Below, in pieces: positions 12,390 to 21,908 of a DNA stretch of 64,000 bases (position 1 is its first letter; every line of letters begins with the position of its first letter). The stretch lies in NCBI GenBank assembly GCA_000727475.1, contig KL647297.1:2985627-3049626 (forward strand). Direction: 5' to 3'. The stretch comes from Sarcocystis neurona (Eukaryota; Apicomplexa; Conoidasida; Eucoccidiorida; Sarcocystidae). The notes beneath the pieces were generated by a model that saw only the letters and a list, made by a program, of their open reading frames with translations, did no database searches and was not told the DNA's origin. The translations under genes and the position numbers were made by a program.

Positions 12390-13055
12390 TATTTGCACGC
12401 CTTCTCGTTTCTCTGAGGCATCCACAGTACGACGTCCGGTCTGTTTGCTTGTCTTTTATTTACTCTCTTTGCTCGTTTTGTAAGACTACCAACCGTGTCT
12501 CTTCGTCGCGCGTCACCTCTCGTACTTTCTTTTCCATTCCGGTACAATTACTCCTCTTTTCTCTTTGATTCCTTCTCAAACAATAACGTGGTTGCTCTCA
12601 TTTCTCTCTCTCGTTCTTCTTTTTTTCATGTTACCCACAATAGTATCAGCTGTTTTTCATGCTGTAGCCCCAATCAATCACGGACCTTGATACACCGTCT
12701 GTACTTGTTTTCTTCGTGGTCACTTTGGGTTCCTTCCTGTGCTTCCTTCTGCCTCTCCTCGGCCTTTTACTTCACTCGTTCCCTCTTCTGTTGGGTTTCG
12801 TCACCTTCTTCACGCCTAGTGCTCTTCTTCAATTCCTTCACAACTATGTGCTTTCTTCCTCCTTTTCTGCTTACCCTCCCCTCGCCTGCTCCTTATTCCC
12901 TCTCTCGGCTCCTCTGTCGCTTCCACTTCTGTTCCTTGCAACTGGCGAACCACAAGGTTTCCCCTCTCCTGCTCACTTCTACTTTATGCCACCTTCGTCT
13001 GCCTTTTCTGTCTTCTCGGCGGATCCATGCACCGTGGGGTACTCTTGTTTCCCTT
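12390..13055. repeat. polypyrimidine-rich tract beside the 509-codon gene
   Basis: The plus strand is strongly C/T-rich for about 650 bases, ending at the stop codon of the minus-strand gene at 13059. On the coding strand of that gene this is a polypurine 3' flank. The apparent 149- and 218-codon Ser/Leu/Phe-rich frames on the plus strand follow from composition and are not called. Confidence 0.6.
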
Positions 13056-13058
13056 CGT

Positions 13059-14588
13059 TCATGGCATCCCTTGTTTCTGTGTCTGCGGTTCTTTTGCTTT
13101 CTTTTCAAGCGCTCGCCTGTGTTGCACAATCTCTTTCCTGCTCGGGCCTAACACATTTTTTTTAGTCGGGCGGACCCCCGCGAGTGCTTCAAAGGTGATA
13201 CGATCGGTATCCAGTTCCTGAAGGTAAATCTGCCAGTTGAGTGTCCTTCTGCGCCAGTCTCCATACAACGCCATCAACAACGCTCCCAGCATAACCGCTG
13301 TTGCGATCCGAAACTCAATCTGCCGCTGCCGCAAGTATGCGTAGGTTAGTGGTGTTTCTGAAGGCGCTATTGGACTTAATAACAAAAAAATCCAGGAAAC
13401 TGCACAGGCGAAGACAAACAGGGAAGACAGGATCACCGAAATCCACTTGCTCTTGCGATCCTTTAGATTGCGGAGCTCTGATCGTGCGTGTTTCAGTATG
13501 GAAATTTCGTTTTCAGGTATTTCGTCTTCATCAGCGTACATCTCTGCAATTTCGTTAAACTCTCTCTGCCTGCGCAGTCGACCATACTCCGCAACATCTG
13601 CTAAAAGTTCGTCGAACTTCGACTGCAAAGTTTGCACGCCCGCAGAGGCTCTCTCGGTTCTTGCTGCTTCACGTCCAACACGCGGACCTGTTTCTGGCAT
13701 TAGTCGGCGAGTTACCCCACCGGCGAACCGCTTTGGCAGCTGCACCCCTCTTTCCTGCAGCTGCTGTGCCAACGTATTTTCAGTTTGCACAAAATTCGTC
13801 TGCCGCTGTATGTTGCCATCTGATGAGATCTTTCCCTTCCCTGCGGCAGCAACAATTGAAGGTAGCGGGTGTGAAGCGTGGAACAGGACTGCTGCAGTGG
13901 TTCCCGACGCTCCTGCAGGTTCTACTGCCAATCTGCGAGCCTCACTCTTTGCTGCTGCCGCTGGTCCTGCATCTCCTCCTAACAACCTGCGGGCCTCACT
14001 TCCTGCTGCTACTGCTAGTTCCGTGGTACTCTCTGCTCTTCGTTCTGCTGCTGCTGTTGTCGCTGGAAGACCGAAAGAGGCTCTTCGTGTCGCGGCTGCC
14101 GCTGTAGCCTGTTCCCTTCCGATGCGTCCTATTGCATCTCCCTCTGGTGTATGCGTGCGACCTACAGTCCCTCCAGCTGCCGCTGCTTTTCCCGCAGTTA
14201 CACGCAAGTCACGCGGGAAGGGTCTCTTTAGTGCAGCTGCCATCCTTTCAAGAAGCGGTGTCTGCTTTTGCACCCATAGCCCAGGTGAGTTATTTTTCAG
14301 CAAGGAGTCGCGCTGTGGCGCGGATTGTTCTGCTGTTGTTGCGGCGCCACCGCAGATGTCCCCGAGCGTTGCATACACGCACAAAAAGATGTGCGACGGA
14401 GTCCATAACAGCAGCATCAACACACTGGAGGTAAGAAAGTTGACGGCTATGCTACGAGGACAGACAGGAAAACCCCTTTGCTGGCCTCTGCCGTAGAAGC
14501 AAAACAGGCGTCTTCTGTGCTGTGTCCGCCGCAACTTCTCACTGCTAGCGAACAAGGCCCCAGGCCGCTCACCTTTCGTCGATGCCAT
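13059..14588 (-). CDS. membrane protein of unknown function, 509 aa
   Basis: A single open exon on the minus strand starts with ATG at 14588 and ends with TGA at 13059. After a basic N-terminus there is a hydrophobic stretch at about residues 48-76. The methionine at residue 58 (ATG at 14417) would turn this into a typical signal peptide (MLLLWTPSHIFL), so the true start may be there. Residues 80-280 are low-complexity, rich in Ala, Thr and Arg, with a repeated SEARRL motif. The C-terminal third is not repetitive: an acidic and charged segment (about 325-380), then two membrane helices at about 383-406 and 428-443 separated by about 20 residues, then a basic tail. This region has the look of a conserved protein, but I do not recognise the family. 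A secretory or organelle membrane location is inferred only from the hydrophobic segments. Confidence 0.8.
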   Translation of the reverse strand: MASTKGERPGALFASSEKLRRTQHRRRLFCFYGRGQQRGFPVCPRSIAVNFLTSSVLMLLLWTPSHIFLCVYATLGDICGGAATTAEQSAPQRDSLLKNNSPGLWVQKQTPLLERMAAALKRPFPRDLRVTAGKAAAAGGTVGRTHTPEGDAIGRIGREQATAAAATRRASFGLPATTAAAERRAESTTELAVAAGSEARRLLGGDAGPAAAAKSEARRLAVEPAGASGTTAAVLFHASHPLPSIVAAAGKGKISSDGNIQRQTNFVQTENTLAQQLQERGVQLPKRFAGGVTRRLMPETGPRVGREAARTERASAGVQTLQSKFDELLADVAEYGRLRRQREFNEIAEMYADEDEIPENEISILKHARSELRNLKDRKSKWISVILSSLFVFACAVSWIFLLLSPIAPSETPLTYAYLRQRQIEFRIATAVMLGALLMALYGDWRRRTLNWQIYLQELDTDRITFEALAGVRPTKKNVLGPSRKEIVQHRRALEKKAKEPQTQKQGMP

Positions 14589-15451
14589 CTTTTTATCCGA
14601 GCTGATACGAATTAATACAGAAGAAGAGTAATCTTTTCCTTACCAGCGCTTCATTCGTCCGTGCAGCACAATTAGTAGATCCTTCTCTCATCCTAAGCGG
14701 GCTACCCGTTGAACACGGTTGAGTCTTGCTACATAACTTGTTTTCGCATGGAATCCGACGTAGTGGCCTCGAAGAGTGTACCACCTCCCGCAGACGTCTC
14801 TTGGAACGGTCGCCAATTCATTTGCAAGGCGACAAAAAATCTCCTGGGTCTTACTGCATAGAAGAGTGGGACTCGGCTTTGCCAGTTGTTGAATAATAGA
14901 ATTTTCTGAGTGTAGAAATACGGAGATGTTTTGCTCTCAATTTCTCCTCTCCCTCCTGCCTGCTGATGTCTCCTGAGTATCTTACACATGCGTGCAAGGT
15001 TAAAGGAGTGATGTATATGCAAATGTGAACACACGGGTCCATAGCGAATAAACTACCGTCGGAAAAGCGGAGAGAACTAGAAGCCTCACTATCTACCCGC
15101 ATATCTATGCACCTGCTCATGCCCAAGCACGTGCTCCCTCTCCCTCTATAACTTGTATTCAAAGTTATTAGTGGCGCGCATATGCCAGCGTTGAGCCCAG
15201 AGACAGGTGCTATCACAGAAGGAAAGAAGTCCGTGCTGTAGACATCGATATGTTCGCACACACCTCGTACTGTGGGATTTCGCCTCCGCACTCCCCCTCG
15301 AAGCGTGGGTAATAACATACCTGATTTTCTTTACGTTGGTGGCGACTACCACGTTAAGCGCACCTGGACTTCGCAGATGGGGCAGCTACTCAAGAATATT
15401 TTGTTGGGCTTGGCCCTCCACACACTGCGGCTGCATACATGGGTAGAATTG
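14589..15451. other. spacer upstream of the 509-codon gene, with one candidate exon
   Basis: Probably holds the promoter of the minus-strand gene ending at 13059. A plus-strand frame at about 15275-15440 contains DFLYVGGDYHVKRTW and ends at a possible donor (TGG|GTAGAA), but another plus frame over the same DNA reads as a membrane-like segment and the minus strand is also open for 155 codons (14851-15318). No choice can be made. Confidence 0.4.
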
Positions 15452-15647
15452 ATATCAGGAGATAGACGTTGAACCATGTGTGGTCGCAGTATCATTCATC
15501 TGAACCAGTTTCGTACGAAAGGAAGTGCACCACTTGCCACAACGATTAAATGTCAGGAGATACCTGCTGATCCGTACGTAGTTGCAATTTCATTCATCTG
15601 AACCAGTGTGGTATGAAAGGAAACAGGGAAGTACACATCCTGTCACA
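15452..15647. repeat. 98-bp tandem duplication
   Basis: Two diverged copies lie head to tail. TCAGGAGATA occurs at 15455 and 15553, and TCATTCATCTGAACCAGT occurs at 15492 and 15590, both at a spacing of 98. Identity is high in the second half and lower in between. Confidence 0.8.
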
Positions 15648-15868
15648 GTTCACTTGCCCTCACTCAACTACTAGGGCCCACGGGCTTCGTCCTCATATTT
15701 TACTCTTCCGCTGGCAAGAGTTGCGATCGGTGTCCCACATGTACACACAAGTAACGGCACTCACGTGTACGGGCGTTTATCTGCAGCACCTCGCCATTCC
15801 CACGTAAAGACAGAATATCCAAACTACTTGTCCTGTTGACTCTCTTTTGTGTACAGTTGTGAGCACTC

Positions 15869-16130
15869 TACTGTGTGCGAACAAAGAGGACGTAGCAGCA
15901 CAGACTCAGTTTGCCTTTTCAACGCCGCGCTGCATCTCCACCCGTTCCTGCGGCCCACAGAAGCTGTCCGTCCAGTGTCCCTCCGTGCGGATGACCTGCA
16001 GTTCAATATTTACGACGAGTGCTGAACCGAAAGGTTGAAGCTGGCCATCACTGACCAGAAAAAACGTAAGCTTTTCTGTGACCCAGAGGCCAAGACGCCG
16101 GCAGACATCTGACGGGGACGAGCCGGGTAG
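15869..16130 (+). other. candidate coding segment with an in-frame TGA
   Basis: A good pyrimidine tract and acceptor lies at about 15830-15856 (CTCTTTTGTGTACAG). One plus frame reads LRADDLQFNIYDEC, meets TGA at 16022-16024, and continues in the same frame as LKLAITDQKKRKLFCDPEAK before a second TGA near 16108. Both halves look protein-like, but no family is recognised and the frame is interrupted, so this may be a decayed exon, two exons joined around an unseen intron, or chance. Confidence 0.25.
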
Positions 16131-18539
16131 TCGGGTAAGAAATTGGGGACTTCCACTTTATCCCCCCAGCTGGTATCGTCACGCAAATCTAGAACGCTTT
16201 ACTCATCTGGATCCATTCTCTGTCTCGCACGGCTACGGTTCTGCGGTAGGGCCGATGGAAGAGAGCAACACGGAGACTTCTTTCACGCGTTCAGTTTGCG
16301 CATCTATCAGCAGGTGCACACACGTGGTAGCGCGTACCCAACGAAGCCACCAGGCGAACGTGCGAAGTGTACCTGTAAGGGCTTAAGCAGAGCCATGCAA
16401 CCGAACAGTCATACCACCTGGAGGTTTAAACGGCAATTATCAGTAATACGGATTATGGAGAAGTACGCAAGGGTACAGATGCTAACGAATACTCGAGAAT
16501 AGCAGCGCGAGAACTTCTCTACGACCCAGGTAGGGGGGTATCCAGAGCAATGACGCACCACGCTTGCAAGTACTAGAGTATCATAGCGAGCTTTGAAAGA
16601 TGGGGTCATCGGATGCGGCGGACACGACACGTAATACAACGTGTACAAGGCGACACACACAACTCTTCAAGCACCGGCTTCCGGATGTCAAATGTGAAAG
16701 AAGAAAATATTTACACCACCACTGAGTCGGCGACAGCATATTCTGTGCACAGTTAGTGACGTGGTGTTCAATCTACATTGCAACGCGTCGCCGACAGGCG
16801 AGCGTGCCCGTTCCGGCGACCGTGAGGAGGCACCCGCATGTCGTCGCCACCACTCGAGAAGCGGCTCTGCAGGCATTATTGTAGGGTAACAGCGAGGCAC
16901 AGGGCACCTCATTTTTTTTACAGGGATGACACAATTGACGAACGAATGCTAAATGGGGGTCTTAAATGGGCTGTGTGGTGTGGGGAGCGAGTTTACTGCA
17001 TCAGAGATAATTCAGCTGCCGCAGTTTTGTCAAGGCTGTAAAAATGGGTTCGCTAAGCAGGGCTGTTTCTATGGCGTGCAGGTACAGATGTGCATACACT
17101 TTTCGCCTGCTGTACCCACATGTATCGGGGAAGACGCATTCTTTGCAAGGTGTAGGACAATAGGACAGCAGTGTACTGTGGCCACATCGACGCCATAGAA
17201 TAATTGCAGTGTCATGATGAACGCCTGCGATGTCGCCGGAAATGTTACATCCTTGCGCAGCGACACACAGTGTTGTTAATAAGCATGCCAATGCATAAGA
17301 CAGCCAATCACAGCAGACAACTTAGCAATGGAATTGCCTGCTACGTGTGTGCATTGGACGGAAAGTATGCATACATGAAGTGCTAACGCAACAACAGTAA
17401 TACTTGGGCACGGCCGAATTCTTTTTTGAAGACGGGGTGCGTTGAGTAGGAGGTGCCAACGCGCGAGCAACAAGTAGGAAAAATCTGTGATGCGTTGCGC
17501 AAACTCTCACCCTATGTATGTGTCCAGTAACGTACCTCAGGTGTACACACCTCAGACTACACGCTCGTGTAAAGGACTGAACCTTACGACTACTTGTGGC
17601 GGTGGTCGATTTTTTGAAAAGTAGAAGAGATACACACTGTTAGCCATCCTTTTGTAGAGACACCTTGCCTATACAGTGGAGTGTGAAGGTGCGTACGCAG
17701 GTTCATCTTCCTATCTTTTGTAGGGGATCTCGAAGATCGACAGGGGGAAATGCGGCGACGATGCGGCTGCAACGTGTACGCGACCGATGGCTTGCTAGCT
17801 GTGCGCCGTGTTTTACTGTGCTATACATCACATAAGTGTGATATTATGTATAATGCGGTGCCTCTGAGCATGCCAGATCTACCGAAAGCATACGTTGGGT
17901 GTGTACGTCACCGAGGGTTTATTCCACACGACCTCGTTCGGCTACACATAATAAATCAACAATTAAGACTTTGTGCTGCGTCTGCCGCTCGTTCCTTCAT
18001 GCAAGTATAGCGTTACTCGCTGTCACCTACAGTGTTTCCACCACTATACAATGCGAAAAAAAAAGTCAAAGCACACCCCATTGTCGTAGCGCGTGGGGCA
18101 GTGTGTGTACCTGTTGCAGCAAACCTTACCTTCACACACGTAAACTAGATGTGAAAATATACGCACACCTGTCTGATTATGTCACGAGGAAAAATGTGTA
18201 GCTTGTGAAAATAGGCGCCTTCTGTGTACATTGGGTCACGGAGACAGTCAGGGGCTACCCGATTGCATGCCTACGGGTAGGTGGTGGCCCGCGTCGTAAG
18301 TACGGAAGCGGATGTGCATCTTCCTTGGGACATTCAGAAGCTTCAACTTTACACATAATACATCCCTTGTGGTTGTTTTGACAAGATTACACTTATAGAG
18401 GCGCTACAGCGGAATAAGCTAGGCGGAAAACAGTCTTTACTCGACACGTGTCAATATGTGTACGCACGCGCAGTGTATATACACATACTTATCACCACAT
18501 TTGGTGTGACAAAACACATGTGTGACATGAAGAGAAGCG
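16131..18539. other. feature-poor spacer
   Basis: No gene is recognised. The longest open frames are about 100-120 codons, mostly without ATG, without repeats and without known motifs. A frame at 16143-16502 begins near a plausible acceptor (TATCCCCCCAG) but has no recognisable content. Confidence 0.5.
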
Positions 18540-18559
18540 TCCACCTGTATCTGTACCAC

Positions 18560-19400
18560 GGCAGAGCTAGCAGTGTCCTGCAAACGCATACAACTCCTAA
18601 AGATCGTTACACTAATCTACACAGCTGTATACTCGACAGTTGAAGGTGTACGAAAAACAAGCATACAAGTTCTGTGTGTCTGTGCACTTACAAACGTACA
18701 CGTGGAATATACACAGTCATGCATCATTCTCTCATTCACACACGAATACCAACACAAGCAGACACAAATTGAACTTCATGTCACTCCGCATTCAGACCTA
18801 TAGGCACACAAGCAGTCACGTGTATACAGAGAGCTGTTCTGTGCGTCCTTTTTAGGCATATGTAGGGAATTACATGAGTTATGCTCTGTACCCGGACAAA
18901 CATCTGCACTGATGCACTTCAGTCTGCCCATCAGCGTACGCATACAGACGTGTTTATACATGTAGTACGACCAAAATATTCACACGCGTATGTACGCAGG
19001 TAGATCTACCACTGTCTTGCAAACTTGCGTAACTGTGAAGGATCGCAGTACGCGTCTACACAGCTGTATACCCGGCAGCTGAATATGTACGGAACCACAG
19101 ACGCAGGTTCTGTGTCTCTCCGTGCATCCAGAAGCATACGTGGAATATGCACAATCGTGTGTCATTATACACTTTTTTCCTAGGAATACACATAAATATG
19201 CAGGTATAGATAAAGCATTATGTCACTTCATATGCAGGCGTAAATGTACACAAGCAGTCACCTACACACCTATCTGCTGTGTGCGACCTTTTCACGCACA
19301 CGTAAGGAGGTACGTGGATTATTCCAAATACAGTCCACATCGGCAAACAACTGTGTTGGCGCACTTCACTCTGCCCATCAGCATTCGCGTAACGACTTGT
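18560..19400. repeat. diverged tandem duplication, about 440 bp per copy
   Basis: Two related copies follow each other, about 18565-18960 and about 19004-19400. Matching landmarks include CTACACAGCTGTATAC, a CGTGGAATAT-ACA segment, ACACAAGCAGTCAC, and GCACTTCA-TCTGCCCATCAGC, at spacings of 439 near the start and 447 near the end. Copies share long similar stretches with many transitions and small indels, so the duplication is old. No terminal repeats or transposase were seen. Confidence 0.75.
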
Positions 19401-20640
19401 CTACGCTCCTCGTTGCGCCGCAGCGTAATTATGCGCTTTCCGGTATACTGGCTGATATGGCAACTGGTGCGTCCTCTCTTTCCTCAAACGTGTAGATATT
19501 CTGTACGTCTTCTCAAAGAAACGCAAATTAGTAGACAAATTCCACACGTGTGCCTTCTACTTTCAAGCAGGCGCGCACGGCAATATGTCCGCAAGGAAAT
19601 ACTACTTCACAGGCTGTGCTTGACCAGCGTCGGACACCTTCACACGTACGCGTACACGTATGCACATGTATATCAATGGTTTCTTGCTGATCTATGTGCA
19701 CACACTTGAACACCTACGTGTCTGCACGCGTTCACTAAAGCAATACAGGAAAACATGCCGCGTTTCCAGTTCGTTACAAATGTCAAGCATTTCGTGAGAG
19801 TCGCTCGCCACATGCGCCCTATTTTTGTCACGACTTTTTGAAGCGCTCCATTCCACTAGTGTTTCGTCGTGCACAGCATACAGAAGGAAGGACGGACTCC
19901 CGAAACTGTGTTTACTGCAAGAGAAAGTCAGTTTTATAGGAAAAGGCTCCCATTGTTTGGGTCCTTTTATAAATGTGAGGCAGATGAAGACAACAATGGA
20001 CCGCGGCACAAACCAGTGAAGGCAACAGTAGAAATGACGTTCTCTTGTTTCGTTCGTTATATGGTCAGCTACACAGTACGATCGTGCAGAAATTTCTTTG
20101 GTATAAAAGTATTTCTAGAACATAAAATATCCCCTGTAATTGTCGCGCCCGCCGAACTTTTTTGCGTCGTGTCTTGGTGCAAGACACGGGTTATCCTTCC
20201 GTCATTTGTCGACGCCCGTCTTCTGTTCTCCCACAAAGCAAAGTCCATTGACCCTCTTCACCAAAGCATGATGTTCGCCCACAAAAACAAGTATATCTAC
20301 AGAATGCTGCCGACCTTGTGGCGATTATTTCTTCTACGCTTTCAGTCCGCGTAGTAGCGGTTCATCCCTGCGCAGTGCATCAACTGCTAATGCAGCGTCA
20401 TTTCGCGCTGCAAGAAGGAGGAACGCAGGAGCACGCCGCTTTTTCGCCAGAGTTTCACAGTTATTCACCTTCCTCAAGGCTTCCGGAAGCAAGCCATATG
20501 CGTTGTGCACCCTGGTACCTCTTTGACCAGAAACCGGGAGAAAGCGCCCCCCTCCAACGCCCCCTTCTCAGTCGCTAGCGTGTCTCGGACGAAGTGTCTT
20601 CAACAGCGTGTGGCGACTGTGCGGCGGCGCCCGCTGGGGC
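19401..20640. other. spacer with candidate plus-strand exons
   Basis: Plus-strand frames at 19869-20354 and 20318-20578 are open and not low-complexity (for example FALQEGGTQEHAAF near 20400), and they precede the candidate exon at 20663. They could belong to one multi-exon gene. Splice borders could not be matched in phase, and a minus frame at 19692-20009 is equally open. Confidence 0.3.
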
Positions 20641-20662
20641 TGTTCAATTTTTTCTTTAGAGA

Positions 20663-20832
20663 ATGGAAGGGGCAGAGGAAGAAGAAATGTACAAGCGTCT
20701 CGCTAGCTACCACGCTGTGAGTCCGTTCATCCCATTTCTTCCATCCAGTGCGTCGACGGCGCAGTCGGCTTTGACGACCAAGGTTTTCCCTATGCTGTAC
20801 GCACACCGTTGACCTTCACACGCATTCTTCCG
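20663..20832 (+). CDS. candidate pair of exons, unknown protein
   Basis: An ATG at 20663 opens a short acidic stretch, MEGAEEEEMYKRLASYHA, ending at a consensus-like donor (GCT|GTGAGT at 20717). A strong pyrimidine tract and acceptor follow (CCCATTTCTTCCATCCAG, exon resuming at 20749) and the frame continues as VDGAVGFDDQGFPYAV. The donor, pyrimidine tract and matching phase support splicing, but the inferred intron would be only about 31 bases, far shorter than the introns of the two well-supported genes in this window, so one of the two borders may be wrong. The exon could continue to about 20840 before a stop. No family is recognised. Confidence 0.3.
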
Positions 20833-20849
20833 TACCAGATATGAATGCT

Positions 20850-21870
20850 GCGGCACTTTCAAAACTCTTCCCGATATCCTTGTTTCCTCTTGGAAAGTCA
20901 AAGCGTGTTTCCCGGGTCTTCGCCCACAAAATGCACGGGTCAACGTCTTCTGGAATCTTGCCGAAATGCGGTCATGCCTCTTCAGCATGGGATGCTGTCG
21001 TAGAAAACTTTTTAAAATTCCTTTCAATTTGCGACAACTGCGCACTTCCAGTTTACCCTACGCGCACAGTTCCCTGCAAGATTGTCTCTGTTGTTAAAAA
21101 CATAGATATAAACATGCGCACACGAGCAGACGCGTGTACGTAGGCAAACGAGTATTTAAGTATGTAAACAGGTCCACGCGTGTCTTTGTATGCATACGTA
21201 CCTGCGTCTGGGCATACACGCCTAAAAACAAGCGAAATGTGCACGTTCGTCTGTCAGGCTGAGACATTCCAGAGACAATCTTTTCTGTGCACATGATGAT
21301 TTCTCTTCTTTGATCTGCCTTTTACTTGGATTTTTTTATGAGTTACCTTACGTGTAACACTGCTGCCTCTTCTGCACCTGGAAAAATGCGATTTTATTGT
21401 GCTGAAATTCACACGTGATTACCGCACTGAGAAAGTTATGATGTTACCCAATGAAAGATCACAAATAAATGACTTCTCAGTTATCTCCCCATCCTTCACC
21501 CTCCACGACGTTGCCAGCAAAAGTAGCCGGACTGCTGGTGTAGTCATTCTTATCGCTACAGCCAATCCAGCGTGTTACGACCCGTCGCTTTACACCTACC
21601 ACAAGACGCCACCAGTTGTATTCTCTGCTGGTAGCAGTAGTTGCGGGTTTGCTGTGGATACAGTTCCTCCCCTTTCTCCTTCTGTGTTGCCTTTAAAACC
21701 GTCTTTTGTTGCACCCGGTGCGCGGAAATTCAGGTAGATTTTTCGTCCTCTGCGTAGACCTGCTTTACCTTTACATCCAAGTAGTACTACCGAACTTTTG
21801 CTAGCATCGCTAAACCACCCCTTTTCTGCTTCCCCTTCGCGTCCTTCACACTTCTTCGAATAAAGATGCT
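20850..21870. other. spacer upstream of the repeat-rich frames
   Basis: No gene is recognised. Contains TACA/TATA-like stretches near 21100-21200 and several open frames of about 60-110 codons. Sequence before the frame starting at 21909 is moderately pyrimidine-rich and may hold its promoter and leader. Confidence 0.4.
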
Positions 21871-21908
21871 GCCTATTCTTGAGGACAGATGAGAGAACGA
21901 AGATCAAC

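Noticed and set aside
19122..19709. 195-codon plus-strand frame
   Set aside because: It crosses the old 440-bp duplication, has no ATG context or recognised motif, and a frame of this length is only modestly unusual here. Kept as part of the duplication observation instead.
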